In this document: piece after piece, positions 33,195 through 41,207 of the stretch
Position numbering within the stretch: position 1 is the stretch's first letter
Layout: the number at the start of each line of letters is the position of its first letter
The notes under the pieces: model-generated
What the model saw: the letters and a program-made list of their open reading frames with translations, nothing else
Databases searched by the model: none
Told to the model about the DNA's origin: nothing
NCBI GenBank assembly: GCA_934726055.1
Contig: CAKVCZ010000008.1
Coordinates: 1 to 64,000 of the forward strand
DNA: 64,000 bases
Source of the DNA: an uncultured Candidatus Melainabacteria bacterium
GTDB lineage: Bacteria > Cyanobacteriota > Vampirovibrionia > Gastranaerophilales > Gastranaerophilaceae
Direction: 5' to 3'
Translations under genes and position numbers: made by a program

Positions 33195-33554
33195 ATGGAT
33201 GCAATAGAATTAAAACAAAACCTTGAACAGTTCATAGGAACGTTGCATTATTTCAAATTGACATATTTCCCTGTATTAGCAACAGACGGAGTTGCTTATT
33301 TCTGCGAAAAGGCTGAAGCATATTGGCTATTTTATGATATGTCAGCAGTAGCAATGCAAAAACAGAATGAAGAATTTATTGTTGCTACGGCAAAATCAAA
33401 AAATGGAAAATGCAATGTTGTTTATGATGATGGTAACGATAATAAAATTTTTGAACAACATTATGGTTATACTGATTTGCCAGAAGGCGAATGGAAGTTT
33501 TATATTTCAAATTACCCAACACAAAAGGTGATTATGTTGCCAAGTGAATATTAG
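33195..33554 (+). CDS. DUF6876-like phage protein
   Basis: 119 residues with AGGAGG upstream. The pattern LATDGVAYFCEKAEAYWLFY, EEFIVATAKSKNGKCNVVYDDGN, YTDLPEGEWKFYIS and the final VIMLPSEY fits a conserved family (DUF6876 as I recall) found in phages and mobile elements near MoxR-type ATPases and other accessory genes. Role not known. Confidence in the family number is moderate. Confidence 0.6.
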   Translation: MDAIELKQNLEQFIGTLHYFKLTYFPVLATDGVAYFCEKAEAYWLFYDMSAVAMQKQNEEFIVATAKSKNGKCNVVYDDGNDNKIFEQHYGYTDLPEGEWKFYISNYPTQKVIMLPSEY

Positions 33555-33570
33555 TTAGTTTCACAAAATT

Positions 33571-33621
33571 GTAAACAATAGTTTACTAAGTATATCAATT
33601 TAGTAAACTTCGTAGTATAAT
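33571..33621 (+). promoter_or_regulatory. Operator-promoter of the AAA ATPase unit
   Basis: Two overlapping inverted repeats: GTAAAC-AATA-GTTTAC (33571-33586) and AGTTTACTAA (33580-33589) with TTAGTAAACT (33600-33609). A consensus TATAAT follows at 33616-33621, so repressor binding would cover the -35 region. The SD AAAGGAG and the ATG at 33646 come next with no terminator between. Confidence 0.65.
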
Positions 33622-33645
33622 AGTTATCAATGAAAGGAGTAAACT

Positions 33646-35082
33646 ATGGTAGCACAACAAAATTTATTTTCACAACCACAAAATAACAATAATAATGTAG
33701 CAGAATTGCTTTTAAAACAATTGATAGGTGATAGTTTAAACAAAGTTACAGAAGAAGCAAAACAAACTGTAACTGATACACAAAACTTTGTGAAAGAAGA
33801 AATCACAAAGTTAAAAGAAGTTGTTAATAAGAACATTGAATTATACAATACAGATAAACCACTTATCGTAAATTTAGGTACAATAGAAAAACCTAAAAAT
33901 AAGCTAGTTCACAAAGCGTTTAAAACCATTATAAAAATTTTACAAAGTGCTAAACGCAAAGAAAAAAATATAATGCTTGTAGGCGAAGCAGGCAGCGGAA
34001 AAACGAAATTAGTATCAGATGTTGCTGATGCTATGAAATTGAAGTTTTATCCAATGTCAGTTGGACAACAAACAACAAAATCTGATTTATTAGGCTTTAT
34101 AAATGCACACGGTGAATATGTAACTTCACCAATAAGAGAAGCCTATGAAAAAGGTGGTGTGTTGCTGTTAGATGAATTTGATGCAGCACATCCTGGAGTA
34201 GTAACAATTTTGAATAGTTTATTAGCAAACGGACATTGTTCATTCCCTGATAAAATAGTTGAAAAGAATGAAAAGTTTGTATGTATTTGTGCTTGTAACA
34301 CATACGGTAAAGGTGCAAACATTGAGTATGTAGGAAGAAACAGACTTGATGCTGCGACTTTAGATAGATTTATCGTAATTGATGTTGATTACGATACAAA
34401 ACTAGAGAAGAAATTATGCGGAAATGAACAATGGTATGAAATAATCAAACAGATAAGAAGTAATGCTAAAAAGAATGGCATTAAGGTTATTATCAGCCCA
34501 CGTGCAACAATGGATGGGGCTGATTTGTTAGAAAACGGTTTCAGTATGAAAGAAGTTATTGAAATGACTATCTTAAAAGGTGCAAACAGCGATACCAAAA
34601 ATAAACTATTAAAAGATGTTGATTTAGATAAAGCTGTTGAACCTGAACCAGAACCGGATAATGAACCGGCTGAACCTACAACTCAAAAAAGAGTTGCAAA
34701 AATATTATTTGATGAGAATGAATTATATTATGCTATTGCAGGTATTGAAGTAACAAATAAAGCTAATAAATTTACATTATTAAATGAAAAAAGAGATATT
34801 GTATATACATTCTATTTAAGCAAAGGTTATACAAATACAAGATATGCTTCAGAAATGTACTTGAATGATATGGCACATAGTGTTGAAAAAATAATGCCTA
34901 ATAAATTTATTTCAACAGAATTTAGAGAAATATTCAAATCAGGAGCAATACATTCATTTATTACTAGCCCTGAATTAAAAGATTTTGCTACATTGCAAAT
35001 AATTCTTCGTTATGCAGATGGCGAAGAAGAAACATTTACTATTACCAATGATGATTTTTTGAAAAGCATACAAGGAGAATAG
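33646..35082 (+). CDS. MoxR-type AAA+ ATPase
   Basis: 478 residues. Helical/coiled N-terminus to about 100, then an AAA_5 domain: Walker A GEAGSGKT (113-120), Walker B GVLLLDEFDA (171-180), sensor 1 CACNTYG with N218, and RNRLDAATLDRF with the arginine finger (about 231-242). After an acidic Pro-rich linker (EPEPEPDNEPAEP) comes an unknown beta-rich domain (about 345-478). MoxR-type ATPases usually act with a VWA-domain partner in chaperone-like remodelling; the next gene may be that partner. It is under its own operator-promoter, so it is likely early or induction-linked. Confidence 0.88.
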   Translation: MVAQQNLFSQPQNNNNNVAELLLKQLIGDSLNKVTEEAKQTVTDTQNFVKEEITKLKEVVNKNIELYNTDKPLIVNLGTIEKPKNKLVHKAFKTIIKILQSAKRKEKNIMLVGEAGSGKTKLVSDVADAMKLKFYPMSVGQQTTKSDLLGFINAHGEYVTSPIREAYEKGGVLLLDEFDAAHPGVVTILNSLLANGHCSFPDKIVEKNEKFVCICACNTYGKGANIEYVGRNRLDAATLDRFIVIDVDYDTKLEKKLCGNEQWYEIIKQIRSNAKKNGIKVIISPRATMDGADLLENGFSMKEVIEMTILKGANSDTKNKLLKDVDLDKAVEPEPEPDNEPAEPTTQKRVAKILFDENELYYAIAGIEVTNKANKFTLLNEKRDIVYTFYLSKGYTNTRYASEMYLNDMAHSVEKIMPNKFISTEFREIFKSGAIHSFITSPELKDFATLQIILRYADGEEETFTITNDDFLKSIQGE

Positions 35083-35083
35083 T

Positions 35084-35920
35084 ATGAAACAAGATAAAAA
35101 TGATGATTTTAAATGTAGTATTGTAGAATTTGATAATATGCTTGAACAAAAAGAGTATATTAAAGAAGCTGTTAAAAATAAAAAGCTAAGAATATTTACG
35201 GAGATAGAACCTGGTGATTTCTTCGGTAATAGTACAATAGAACAATCAATGGATGCAATGGAATATGGTTTAGAAACGCAAACAAGAAGTTTCTTAGATA
35301 AACTTTCAGATGTAAGTTCTGACGAAGGATTTAACGAAGGTTTTTATATGGACTATACAGGTTTTGCGTATGATATGGGTTCTGTTGTTGCAGGTGAACC
35401 TGAATGTTGTTTAAATATGAGCGATTTAAACGTTACAAAATCAATTAACATATTAGTCGATATAGGTTTTAACGGAGAAACAACAGCAACACAAATAACA
35501 AATAGATCTATTGCTATTGTAAACTTAATTGAAACATTGATGTTAAAAAAATATATTGTTAATTTGAAATTTATTAATTATAACATTCAAAAGGATATGT
35601 CAACATTGGTTATAACCAATACTGATACAAAGGATGTAAATATTGCAAATATAGCAATGTTAAGTAGTCCACAATTTTTTAGACAAATTACTTGGACTAC
35701 AAGAGATGTTATAAGAGGTAAAAACTCTAAATTTGGTCGTGGATATACAGAAAGTAATAGGTTTTTTAAAGAAGAAATAAAAAAGCAAGATGCTTTCTTT
35801 ATCCCTGGATCATTTATGGATAAACGACATTATGAAGATAGTACATATTGTAATGTAGAAAACGCTAATAAGTATATAACACAGTTATTTAATAACTATT
35901 GCGAAACAAAAGGAGAATAA
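35084..35920 (+). CDS. VWA-like partner of the MoxR-type ATPase
   Basis: 278 residues, 1 bp after the ATPase. Central part: YDMGSVVAGEPECCLNM, then KSINILVDIGFNGETTATQI, NRSIAIVNLIETLMLKKYIV, and STLVITNTDTKDVN. This is the alpha/beta order of a von Willebrand A fold, with DIGFN where a MIDAS DxSxS would be, so metal binding is probably lost. I recall a phage family of this type (DUF7192). The C-terminus is polar. Pairing with MoxR-type ATPases is established for VWA proteins generally; this pair's target is unknown. Confidence 0.6.
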   Translation: MKQDKNDDFKCSIVEFDNMLEQKEYIKEAVKNKKLRIFTEIEPGDFFGNSTIEQSMDAMEYGLETQTRSFLDKLSDVSSDEGFNEGFYMDYTGFAYDMGSVVAGEPECCLNMSDLNVTKSINILVDIGFNGETTATQITNRSIAIVNLIETLMLKKYIVNLKFINYNIQKDMSTLVITNTDTKDVNIANIAMLSSPQFFRQITWTTRDVIRGKNSKFGRGYTESNRFFKEEIKKQDAFFIPGSFMDKRHYEDSTYCNVENANKYITQLFNNYCETKGE

Positions 35921-35921
35921 A

Positions 35922-36074
35922 ATGAATTTATTTAAAAAGATTTTTGGAAGAAAAAAAGAAAGAAGACAAAAAGATGAGTTTATACTTTATCTTTTAAGGC
36001 ATATAGAAAGATTATCAAGGGAAAATCATAAACTTAAGTCACAAGTAGTTGAGTTGTCAAATAGAAAGGAGTAA
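35922..36074 (+). CDS. Small basic coiled-coil protein (50 aa)
   Basis: ATG at 35922 with AAAGGAG upstream; 50 residues. Strongly basic N-terminus (MNLFKKIFGRKKERRQK) followed by a leucine-patterned helix (ILYLLRHIERLSRENHKLKS). The amphipathic basic start could attach to membrane or nucleic acid. Its last codons hold the SD of the next gene, which starts 3 bp later. Confidence 0.55.
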   Translation: MNLFKKIFGRKKERRQKDEFILYLLRHIERLSRENHKLKSQVVELSNRKE

Positions 36075-36077
36075 TCT

Positions 36078-36659
36078 ATGGGTCAATATTATAAGCCATA
36101 CCTGCAAATATATCTCAATAATGGACATACTTTGCAAGAACCACTTAATGTTAATTTAGGTGGTGTAAAATTAACAGAACATAGTTGGATGGGTAATTTT
36201 GGTGTTCAACAAGTAGTTAACAAAATATATGAAACACAGTTAAACAATTCTGTTGAACGTATTAAATTATATTGGATAGGTGATTATGCAGAACAAGATG
36301 AATTAAATAAGTTAGATTGCATAATGCCTTTAGAAGATATACTTAATGCAGAAACAGAACCATTAAAATCAAAGATGTTATTAAATAAAAAATTTATTGT
36401 AAATGATACAAAAAAAGAATACATTGATTGCGATTTATTCTCATCAAAATCATTTAATAAAAGTCTTGAATTAACATATAATCCACTACCATTGCTGACA
36501 GCAATTGGAAATCAACGTGGCGGTGGTGATTATTATGGAGCAAATGAAAAATTTATTGGTATATATGCAGGTGATGATATTCGTATATTAGATAAACCAC
36601 CTGAAGATTATACATTATTTGATATTTATTTTAATGAAGAAAGTGAGTTTAAAAAATAA
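36078..36659 (+). CDS. Conserved phage protein beginning MGQYYKP, unknown
   Basis: 193 residues. The start MGQYYKPYLQIYLN and the segment VKLTEHSWMGNFGVQQVVNKIY with YWIGDYAEQDEL recall a widespread uncharacterised family in gut phages and bacteria in which a 'GDYA' and a 'EHS' motif recur. No catalytic role can be assigned. It follows the ATPase/VWA pair in the same unit and may belong to the same functional cassette. Confidence 0.55.
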   Translation: MGQYYKPYLQIYLNNGHTLQEPLNVNLGGVKLTEHSWMGNFGVQQVVNKIYETQLNNSVERIKLYWIGDYAEQDELNKLDCIMPLEDILNAETEPLKSKMLLNKKFIVNDTKKEYIDCDLFSSKSFNKSLELTYNPLPLLTAIGNQRGGGDYYGANEKFIGIYAGDDIRILDKPPEDYTLFDIYFNEESEFKK

Positions 36660-36660
36660 T

Positions 36661-36825
36661 ATGTCATATTGCAAAAAAATAGATATAAAAGATATAAATG
36701 AAGTAACAAAAACAAATATGAATAAAATTTTAGACAAATGTGAAAGAAGCTGTAATAGATATTATCAATGTGATACAGCAGCTTTTATGTTAGATGTAAT
36801 AAAAAAGGAGGTGAATATGAAATGA
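36661..36825 (+). CDS. Small Cys-containing protein (54 aa)
   Basis: ATG at 36661, 1 bp after the preceding stop; GTGAG-like SD lies inside the previous gene. 54 residues with C4, and CERSCNRYYQC (C-x3-C-x5-C). Helical; ends IKKEVNMK with an ATGA overlap to the next gene. Function unknown. Confidence 0.5.
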   Translation: MSYCKKIDIKDINEVTKTNMNKILDKCERSCNRYYQCDTAAFMLDVIKKEVNMK

Positions 36826-37076
36826 AAATAATAACATTAAAGGATATATACAAAGATGTATATAACCAAGAAAGAGCAACCGTTTATACATTTAGAATTA
36901 GCGATTATGTATTAGCTTTATCCATTGAGGAAGAAATGGTAAACGGTTTGTATAAAAAACATATTAAAGACATTTTTAAGACAATTAAACAATTTGTAGA
37001 TGAATACCTTGAAAAGTTTAAAGATTTAGAAGGATATTCTGAATTAGAAAATAGTTTAGTTAGTTTATTAAATTAG
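36822..37076 (+). CDS. Small unknown protein (84 aa)
   Basis: 84 residues, ATG overlapping the previous stop (ATGA) with AAAGGAGG upstream. Begins MKIITLKDIYKDVYNQERAT with a strand-helix pattern, then LALSIEEEMVNGLYKKHIKD and a helical C-terminus. No family recognised. Its stop lies within the operator of the next unit, so the two units are tightly abutted. Confidence 0.55.
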   Translation: MKIITLKDIYKDVYNQERATVYTFRISDYVLALSIEEEMVNGLYKKHIKDIFKTIKQFVDEYLEKFKDLEGYSELENSLVSLLN

Positions 37077-37111
37077 TAAACTTATGTAAATAGTTTACTA
37101 AAAAGTATAGT
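37073..37111 (+). promoter_or_regulatory. Operator-promoter of the recombination unit
   Basis: TTAGTAAACT (37073-37082), 9-bp spacer, AGTTTACTAA (37092-37101), then TATAGT at 37106-37111 as a possible -10. The two 10-mers are exact complements. This is the same element as at 33580, 44859 and 5568. Confidence 0.6.
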
Positions 37112-37125
37112 ATTTTAGTTAACAA

Positions 37126-37153
37126 TTGTAGTAAAATGATACTACAATCTTTT
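37126..37153 (+). terminator. Leader hairpin of the recombination unit
   Basis: TTGTAGTA (37126-37133) / TACTACAA (37140-37147), 6-nt loop, then TCTTTT. It lies between the promoter and the first small gene (37170), like the hairpins at 30358, 45019 and 29677. Confidence 0.5.
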
Positions 37154-37169
37154 AGAAATGGAGATTGTT

Positions 37170-37286
37170 ATGGACGAAGAAAAAATCAAAAGAATGTTAA
37201 TCGAAGAAGAACCGGTTTACAGTGAATGGGATAAATTAATGATGAAATATTTTGATGAAGTTTTATGGGAAAACGCAATATATTAG
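37170..37286 (+). CDS. 38-aa acidic leader protein
   Basis: ATG at 37170 with ATGGAG upstream; 38 residues, very acidic (MDEEKIKRMLIEEEPVYSEW). First frame after the leader hairpin; the stop TAG is followed by the SD of the next gene. Could be an attenuator peptide or a small inhibitor; no evidence for either. Confidence 0.45.
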   Translation: MDEEKIKRMLIEEEPVYSEWDKLMMKYFDEVLWENAIY

Positions 37287-37302
37287 AAAGGAAAAACAAA
37301 AA

Positions 37303-37644
37303 ATGGAAAATAAACATTGTTTAAATGTGGAAATCATTAAAAAAGAAGGCGATAGAATGGCTTTTGGAGTAAGCCTTAATCATTTAAGCCAAGAAGAATT
37401 GTTTGGAGCAATTTTAACATTACTGAAAACATACGAACAAATGGTAATGAAAATTGCAATTGAAGATAAAGACAATGATACTTATTATGCAGATACAATG
37501 ACAGCATCTGTTATAAGATTGGTAGATGCAATAACAGCAAATCAATTTAGCGGATTTGAAGTAGAAAAAGACAAAGAACAATTAAGAGATATGGAAAATA
37601 GAAAGCATTTATCTAAATGCCTTGATTTAGATTGGCAAGAATAG
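37303..37644 (+). CDS. Unknown protein upstream of the YqaJ exonuclease (113 aa)
   Basis: I use ATG 37303 (MENKHCLNVEIIKKEGDRMA) because AGAAAGG lies upstream; a longer frame overlaps the 38-aa gene. Helical, with ELFGAILTLLKTYEQMVMKI and DKEQLRDMENRKH. It stands just before the exonuclease/RecT pair and may be an accessory of recombination. No family recognised. Confidence 0.6.
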   Translation: MENKHCLNVEIIKKEGDRMAFGVSLNHLSQEELFGAILTLLKTYEQMVMKIAIEDKDNDTYYADTMTASVIRLVDAITANQFSGFEVEKDKEQLRDMENRKHLSKCLDLDWQE

Positions 37645-37653
37645 GAGAGTAAT

Positions 37654-38598
37654 ATGGTATCATTCACACAAGAAGAAAGAAAACAATATATAGGTGGTTC
37701 TGATATATCAGTTGTAATGGGTATGAATAGATGGAAAACTCCATTAAAACTATGGCTAGAGAAAACTGGTGAAATAGAACCAGATGATTTAAGTAAAGTT
37801 GAAGCAGTACACTTTGGTACAAAACTTGAAGATATAGTAGCAAAAGAATTTGCAGAAAGAAACAATTTAGAAGTTAGACAAGCACCAAAAATGTACACCC
37901 ATAAAGATTATCCATTTATGGCAGCACATATAGACAGAATTGTAACTAATTCAGACGCTTTACTTGAATGTAAAACGTGTTCAACATTCAAAGATAAAGA
38001 ATGGGATGGAAATAATATTCCACAAGAATACGTATTACAAGTAATGTGGTACTTGGGTATCACAGGACGTAAAAAAGGATATATAGCTTGTCTTGTAGGT
38101 GGTCAAAAATACATACAAAAAGAAATTGAGTTTGATCAAGAAATGTTTGACATAATGGTACAAAGAGCTATTGAATTTTGGGATAAAGTACAAAAGAATG
38201 AACCACCTGAAATAACAGCAAATGACGGTGAAACACTTGCATTGATGTTTCCAAAATCATCTATGGAAATAATCGAAAACGTGCCACCTGAAATAGATGA
38301 AGCTATTGCAAGAAGGCAATCACTAAAACAAGAACAAGCAGATGTAGAAAAAGAACTAAAAGAAGTAGAGACAGTTATTAAAGACTATATTAAAGGTAAT
38401 TTAGGTTTGCAAACTCAAAAATACATTGTAACCTGGAAAGAATATCAAGGTAAAGAAACAGTTGATACTGCAAAACTAAAAAATGATGGTCTGTTCGAGA
38501 AGTACAAAAAAATTGGTAAAAGTTACAGGATGTTAAAAGTAACAAACAACCCTGAATTTCAACCAATAGATGTGAAAGGAGTAAACAATGGTAACTAA
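37654..38598 (+). CDS. YqaJ-type (lambda Exo-like) phage exonuclease
   Basis: 5'-3' dsDNA exonuclease that supplies 3' single strands to RecT. 314 residues. Recognisable: GGSDISVVMGMNRWKTPLKL near the N-terminus, HFGTKLEDIVAKEFAER, the catalytic AHIDRIV...ALLECKTCS (D and E-x-K of the PD-(D/E)XK nuclease), and IPQEYVLQVMWYLGITG with Q for QxxxQ. The C-terminal third is helical and likely binds RecT. The stop overlaps the recT start by 11 bp, as for many exo-bet pairs. Confidence 0.9.
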   Translation: MVSFTQEERKQYIGGSDISVVMGMNRWKTPLKLWLEKTGEIEPDDLSKVEAVHFGTKLEDIVAKEFAERNNLEVRQAPKMYTHKDYPFMAAHIDRIVTNSDALLECKTCSTFKDKEWDGNNIPQEYVLQVMWYLGITGRKKGYIACLVGGQKYIQKEIEFDQEMFDIMVQRAIEFWDKVQKNEPPEITANDGETLALMFPKSSMEIIENVPPEIDEAIARRQSLKQEQADVEKELKEVETVIKDYIKGNLGLQTQKYIVTWKEYQGKETVDTAKLKNDGLFEKYKKIGKSYRMLKVTNNPEFQPIDVKGVNNGN

Positions 38599-39361
38599 CG
38601 CACAAGAAGTTGTAAAAGCTCAATTAGTAGCTCAAAACAATAAACCTAAAACAGATATAAAAACTATCGTTGAAAGCCAAATAAAAGAACTAAGTAAATG
38701 TTTACCAAGTGATATTACACCTGAAAGAATGTGTCGTGTCGCAATAAACAATTACAGACAAAATACAAGACTAACAAATTGTACTGTTGAAAGTTTTATA
38801 GCTGCTTTATTCCAGTCAGCACAATTAGGTTTAGAACCTGGCATTGGTGGACAAGCATATTTAATACCTTACGGGAATAAAGTTAATTTTCAAATAGGTT
38901 ATAAAGGCTTAGTGAAATTATTTTACAGAAACAGCAACTCAATTTCACTTGATATGCAGAAAGTATGTGAAAATGATGTGTTTGAATATGAATTAGGTAC
39001 AAATGGATATGTAAAACATATTCCAACATTAAAAGATCGAGGTGAAGTTATTGCTTTTTATGCGATTGCAGCATTAAAAGGTGGAGAAAAAATCATAAAA
39101 ATAATGTCAAAGGCTGAAGCTATTGAACACGGTAAAAAACATTCAAAAGCATTTAATGATAAAAGTTCACCTTGGCAAACTGAACCGGATGCGATGTGTA
39201 TGAAAACTGTATTGGTACAGCTCATGAAAGTTCTACCAAATTCAATAGAAATACAGAGAGCATTAGATATGGATAACACAACTAAATCAACTGTAAAAGA
39301 AGATATGCTTGCAGTTAAAGACGAAACAGACTGGAGTCAAAATGCAGATACAATGGTGTGA
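38588..39361 (+). CDS. recT: RecT-family single-strand annealing protein
   Basis: 257 residues. Classic RecT signatures: FIAALFQSAQLGLEPGIGGQ, AYLIPYGNKVNFQIGYKGLV, LKGGEKIIKIMSKAEAIEHG and PDAMCMKTVLVQLMKVLP. Anneals ssDNA generated by the upstream exonuclease, promoting phage recombination and replication-fork or concatemer formation. Overlaps the exonuclease gene (11 bp) and the next small zinc gene (20 bp), indicating coupled translation. Confidence 0.94.
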   Translation: MVTNAQEVVKAQLVAQNNKPKTDIKTIVESQIKELSKCLPSDITPERMCRVAINNYRQNTRLTNCTVESFIAALFQSAQLGLEPGIGGQAYLIPYGNKVNFQIGYKGLVKLFYRNSNSISLDMQKVCENDVFEYELGTNGYVKHIPTLKDRGEVIAFYAIAALKGGEKIIKIMSKAEAIEHGKKHSKAFNDKSSPWQTEPDAMCMKTVLVQLMKVLPNSIEIQRALDMDNTTKSTVKEDMLAVKDETDWSQNADTMV

Positions 39362-39500
39362 TAGTTGTGGAACAACAAAAGACGTAAATTTTTTAATTGA
39401 GTTAGGTGGTGATACTTACGATTTATGTGAATATTGCTATAAACAATTAAAAAACGATCTTGACAGAAAAAAAGATAATAACAGAAAAAAAATACAATAG
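39342..39500 (+). CDS. Small zinc-finger-like protein (52 aa)
   Basis: From ATG 39342 with TGGAG upstream, inside the end of recT. 52 residues with C-x2-C (CDSCGTT) and C-x2-C (CEYCYKQ) 24 residues apart, a probable zinc site. Basic tail (DRKKDNNRKKIQ). Between recT and ssb, so perhaps a recombination accessory; function unknown. Confidence 0.6.
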   Translation: MQIQWCDSCGTTKDVNFLIELGGDTYDLCEYCYKQLKNDLDRKKDNNRKKIQ

Positions 39501-39511
39501 GAGAATAAAAT

Positions 39512-40036
39512 ATGAACGAATTTAAACTAACAGGCAGAGTAAACTTTATAGATATTAAATTTTTAGATAGCGGAAAATGCTTTACAAGAGTATTAATAAG
39601 CGAAAAACAAAAAGATGATACTTTTGTAAGCTATGCAGTAACGTTTTTCAATACAAAAAATTACAATGCTGCTGAAGATATTGCTGAAAAGATACAAAAA
39701 GGTGATTATATAGAAGCAAGAGGTAAATTAAATATTAGTAAATTTACTGATAAATACGGACAAAACAGAGAACAAATAGAATTAATTGGTTTTGATTTCA
39801 ATAAAGTTCAATGGGATGAAACAGCAAGAAAATATGTTGCAGTAAAAGAAGAAAATTGTATTGAAAATGATGAATATGCAACAGTAGAAAGAACACCAAT
39901 AGATTACGAAGCTGAAACAAAATTAGCAGAAGAAATGTTAGGAACACCTGCACAAACAGTTCCAGTTTCAAAAATAACAAGAGGAACACAACAAAAATTG
40001 GTACAACAAGCACCAAGAGTTGTAATTGAATATTAG
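39512..40036 (+). CDS. ssb: Single-stranded DNA-binding protein
   Basis: 174 residues. OB-fold start MNEFKLTGRVNFIDIKFL, then SYAVTFFNTKNYNAAEDIAE, GDYIEARGKLNISKF and EQIELIGFDFNKVQWD. The C-terminus is variable and does not end in the acidic DDDIPF-like peptide that recruits host partners; it ends APRVVIEY. It protects ssDNA in phage replication/recombination and follows recT. Confidence 0.8.
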   Translation: MNEFKLTGRVNFIDIKFLDSGKCFTRVLISEKQKDDTFVSYAVTFFNTKNYNAAEDIAEKIQKGDYIEARGKLNISKFTDKYGQNREQIELIGFDFNKVQWDETARKYVAVKEENCIENDEYATVERTPIDYEAETKLAEEMLGTPAQTVPVSKITRGTQQKLVQQAPRVVIEY

Positions 40037-40044
40037 AGGTGAAT

Positions 40045-40278
40045 ATGGCAAAAATGACAGTAAGAGAGCTGCAAGTAATGAGACTTGTAGCTCTAAGGGA
40101 ACAAGATATAAGTAATGTTTTAAAGATTACACCATATACAGTAAGAGAATTAAAACATAGAGCTTTTAATAAGTTAAAAGTGAAAAATAGAGTTCAAGCT
40201 GTATTGAAATTAATTAATTTAGGCTTTATTCAACCTAGAGAGTTTGTATTAGATTATGGAGGTTTATATGACCGTTAA
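40045..40278 (+). CDS. LuxR/sigma-4-like helix-turn-helix regulator
   Basis: 77 residues from ATG 40045 (AGAGG upstream). The whole protein is one HTH: MTVRELQVMRLVALREQDIS then NVLKITPYTVRELKHRAFNK and LKVKNRVQAVLKLINLGF, i.e. the 'T..E..V..L...G.s...IA..L..s..TVk.H...i..KL...nR..av' pattern. Likely a phage transcription factor, perhaps for late genes; no partner domain is present. Confidence 0.75.
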   Translation: MAKMTVRELQVMRLVALREQDISNVLKITPYTVRELKHRAFNKLKVKNRVQAVLKLINLGFIQPREFVLDYGGLYDR

Positions 40279-40402
40279 ACAATTAATTAACAAATTAAAA
40301 GAATTACCTGAAAATGAAAAAGTTTGTTTTAATGATCTCTGGGAAGTAGAGGACATTATAAAAGTAAAAGGGATGTATGGAGATTATTTAGTATTAAACT
40401 AA
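40268..40402 (+). CDS. 44-aa unknown protein
   Basis: ATG 40268 lies inside the end of the HTH gene with GGAGG seven bases upstream. 44 residues: MTVKQLINKLKELPENEKVC then FNDLWEVEDIIKVKGMYGDYLVLN. Short alpha/beta pattern typical of small phage proteins of unknown role. Strong SD supports it. Confidence 0.55.
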   Translation: MTVKQLINKLKELPENEKVCFNDLWEVEDIIKVKGMYGDYLVLN

Positions 40403-40607
40403 ACTACCTAAGTATTACTGATGCCGGAACAATTTATAAAAAACATACAACTAAATAGAGGTATTACTTTTGTTGATTGTTCATAGTTTACCGTTTTTTC
40501 TTTCTGTCAAAATCCTGGAAGAATGGCATCACTTCCAGGTGGTAGTTTGGGGATAAAAAGTTAGTAAAATAATAACTTTTAAAAAGAAATGTAGGAGAAT
40601 TAGTAAA
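40403..40607. other. 205-bp gap with a stem-loop
   Basis: No gene. Holds CCTGGAAG (40514-40521) / CTTCCAGG (40532-40539), a perfect 8-bp stem with a 10-nt loop, without a T-tract. Upstream is a half operator-like AGTTTACC (about 40485-40492). Possibly a cis-acting RNA structure or a small RNA. Confidence 0.55.
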
Positions 40608-40799
40608 ATGTTAACTTATAAAAAAGATAACATTCATATTGAAGTAAATAACAAAAACCAATGTGAAGTGTTTGTAAAGGTTGCAGATAGTGTAATAAAT
40701 GAAGATATTGCACTTGCATTAACGTATAAAGAATATAAAGCAATATGCGAAAGTTTGCCTTATATAGAAGAAATGAAAGAGGTTGTTTATGGAAAATAA
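40608..40799 (+). CDS. 63-aa unknown protein
   Basis: 63 residues: MLTYKKDNIHIEVNNKNQCE then VFVKVADSVINEDIALALTY. Beta-then-helix pattern, no motif. The start has GTAGGAG about 14 bp upstream, which is long but usable. It opens the run of small genes between ssb/HTH and the repressor. Confidence 0.5.
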   Translation: MLTYKKDNIHIEVNNKNQCEVFVKVADSVINEDIALALTYKEYKAICESLPYIEEMKEVVYGK

Positions 40800-40926
40800 A
40801 AAATGTCAAAATACAGTTTCACTATTTAAAGATTGCGTATATTGTGATGAGTGGACTAAATGCAAATATTTAACATCTGATGAAAGAAAAACTATATATC
40901 ATTGGGAAGAAGGAGATGAAATTTAA
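40789..40926 (+). CDS. 45-aa Cys-rich miniprotein
   Basis: ATG 40789 overlaps the previous stop. 45 residues with CQ..., CVYCDEWTKC (C-x2-C and a following C): MENKKCQNTVSLFKDCVYCD then EWTKCKYLTSDERK. Probable zinc site. Ends with a TAATG overlap to the MazG-like gene. AGAGG upstream. Confidence 0.5.
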   Translation: MENKKCQNTVSLFKDCVYCDEWTKCKYLTSDERKTIYHWEEGDEI

Positions 40927-41207
40927 TGAATGAAGAAGTATATGAAAAGCTACTTAAAAAATATTCACTTAATAAGCAGTATGTAGTTGCTATTGAAGAA
41001 CTTGCAGAATTGCAAAAAGAGCTTACCAAAGCCTTGCGTAGTCTAGGTAACATAGACCATACTGCCGAAGAAATTGCAGATGTTGAGATAATGATTGAAC
41101 AACTTAAATATTGCAATCGAGAAAGTCAACTATCTCAAAAAGTAGAGTATTGGAAATACAAAAAAATGAAAAGAATTAAAGAAATGGTAGGTATTTATGA
41201 AAACTAG
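40926..41207 (+). CDS. MazG-like nucleotide pyrophosphohydrolase
   Basis: 93 residues. The EExxE...ExxD pattern is visible: IEELAELQKELTKALR and AEEIADVEIMIEQLK. All-alpha NTP-PPases of this size hydrolyse dNTP/NTP or (p)ppGpp-like substrates and are common in phages, where they may affect host nucleotide pools or stress signals. Function by family only. It overlaps both neighbours by about 1-11 bp. Confidence 0.75.
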   Translation: MNEEVYEKLLKKYSLNKQYVVAIEELAELQKELTKALRSLGNIDHTAEEIADVEIMIEQLKYCNRESQLSQKVEYWKYKKMKRIKEMVGIYEN

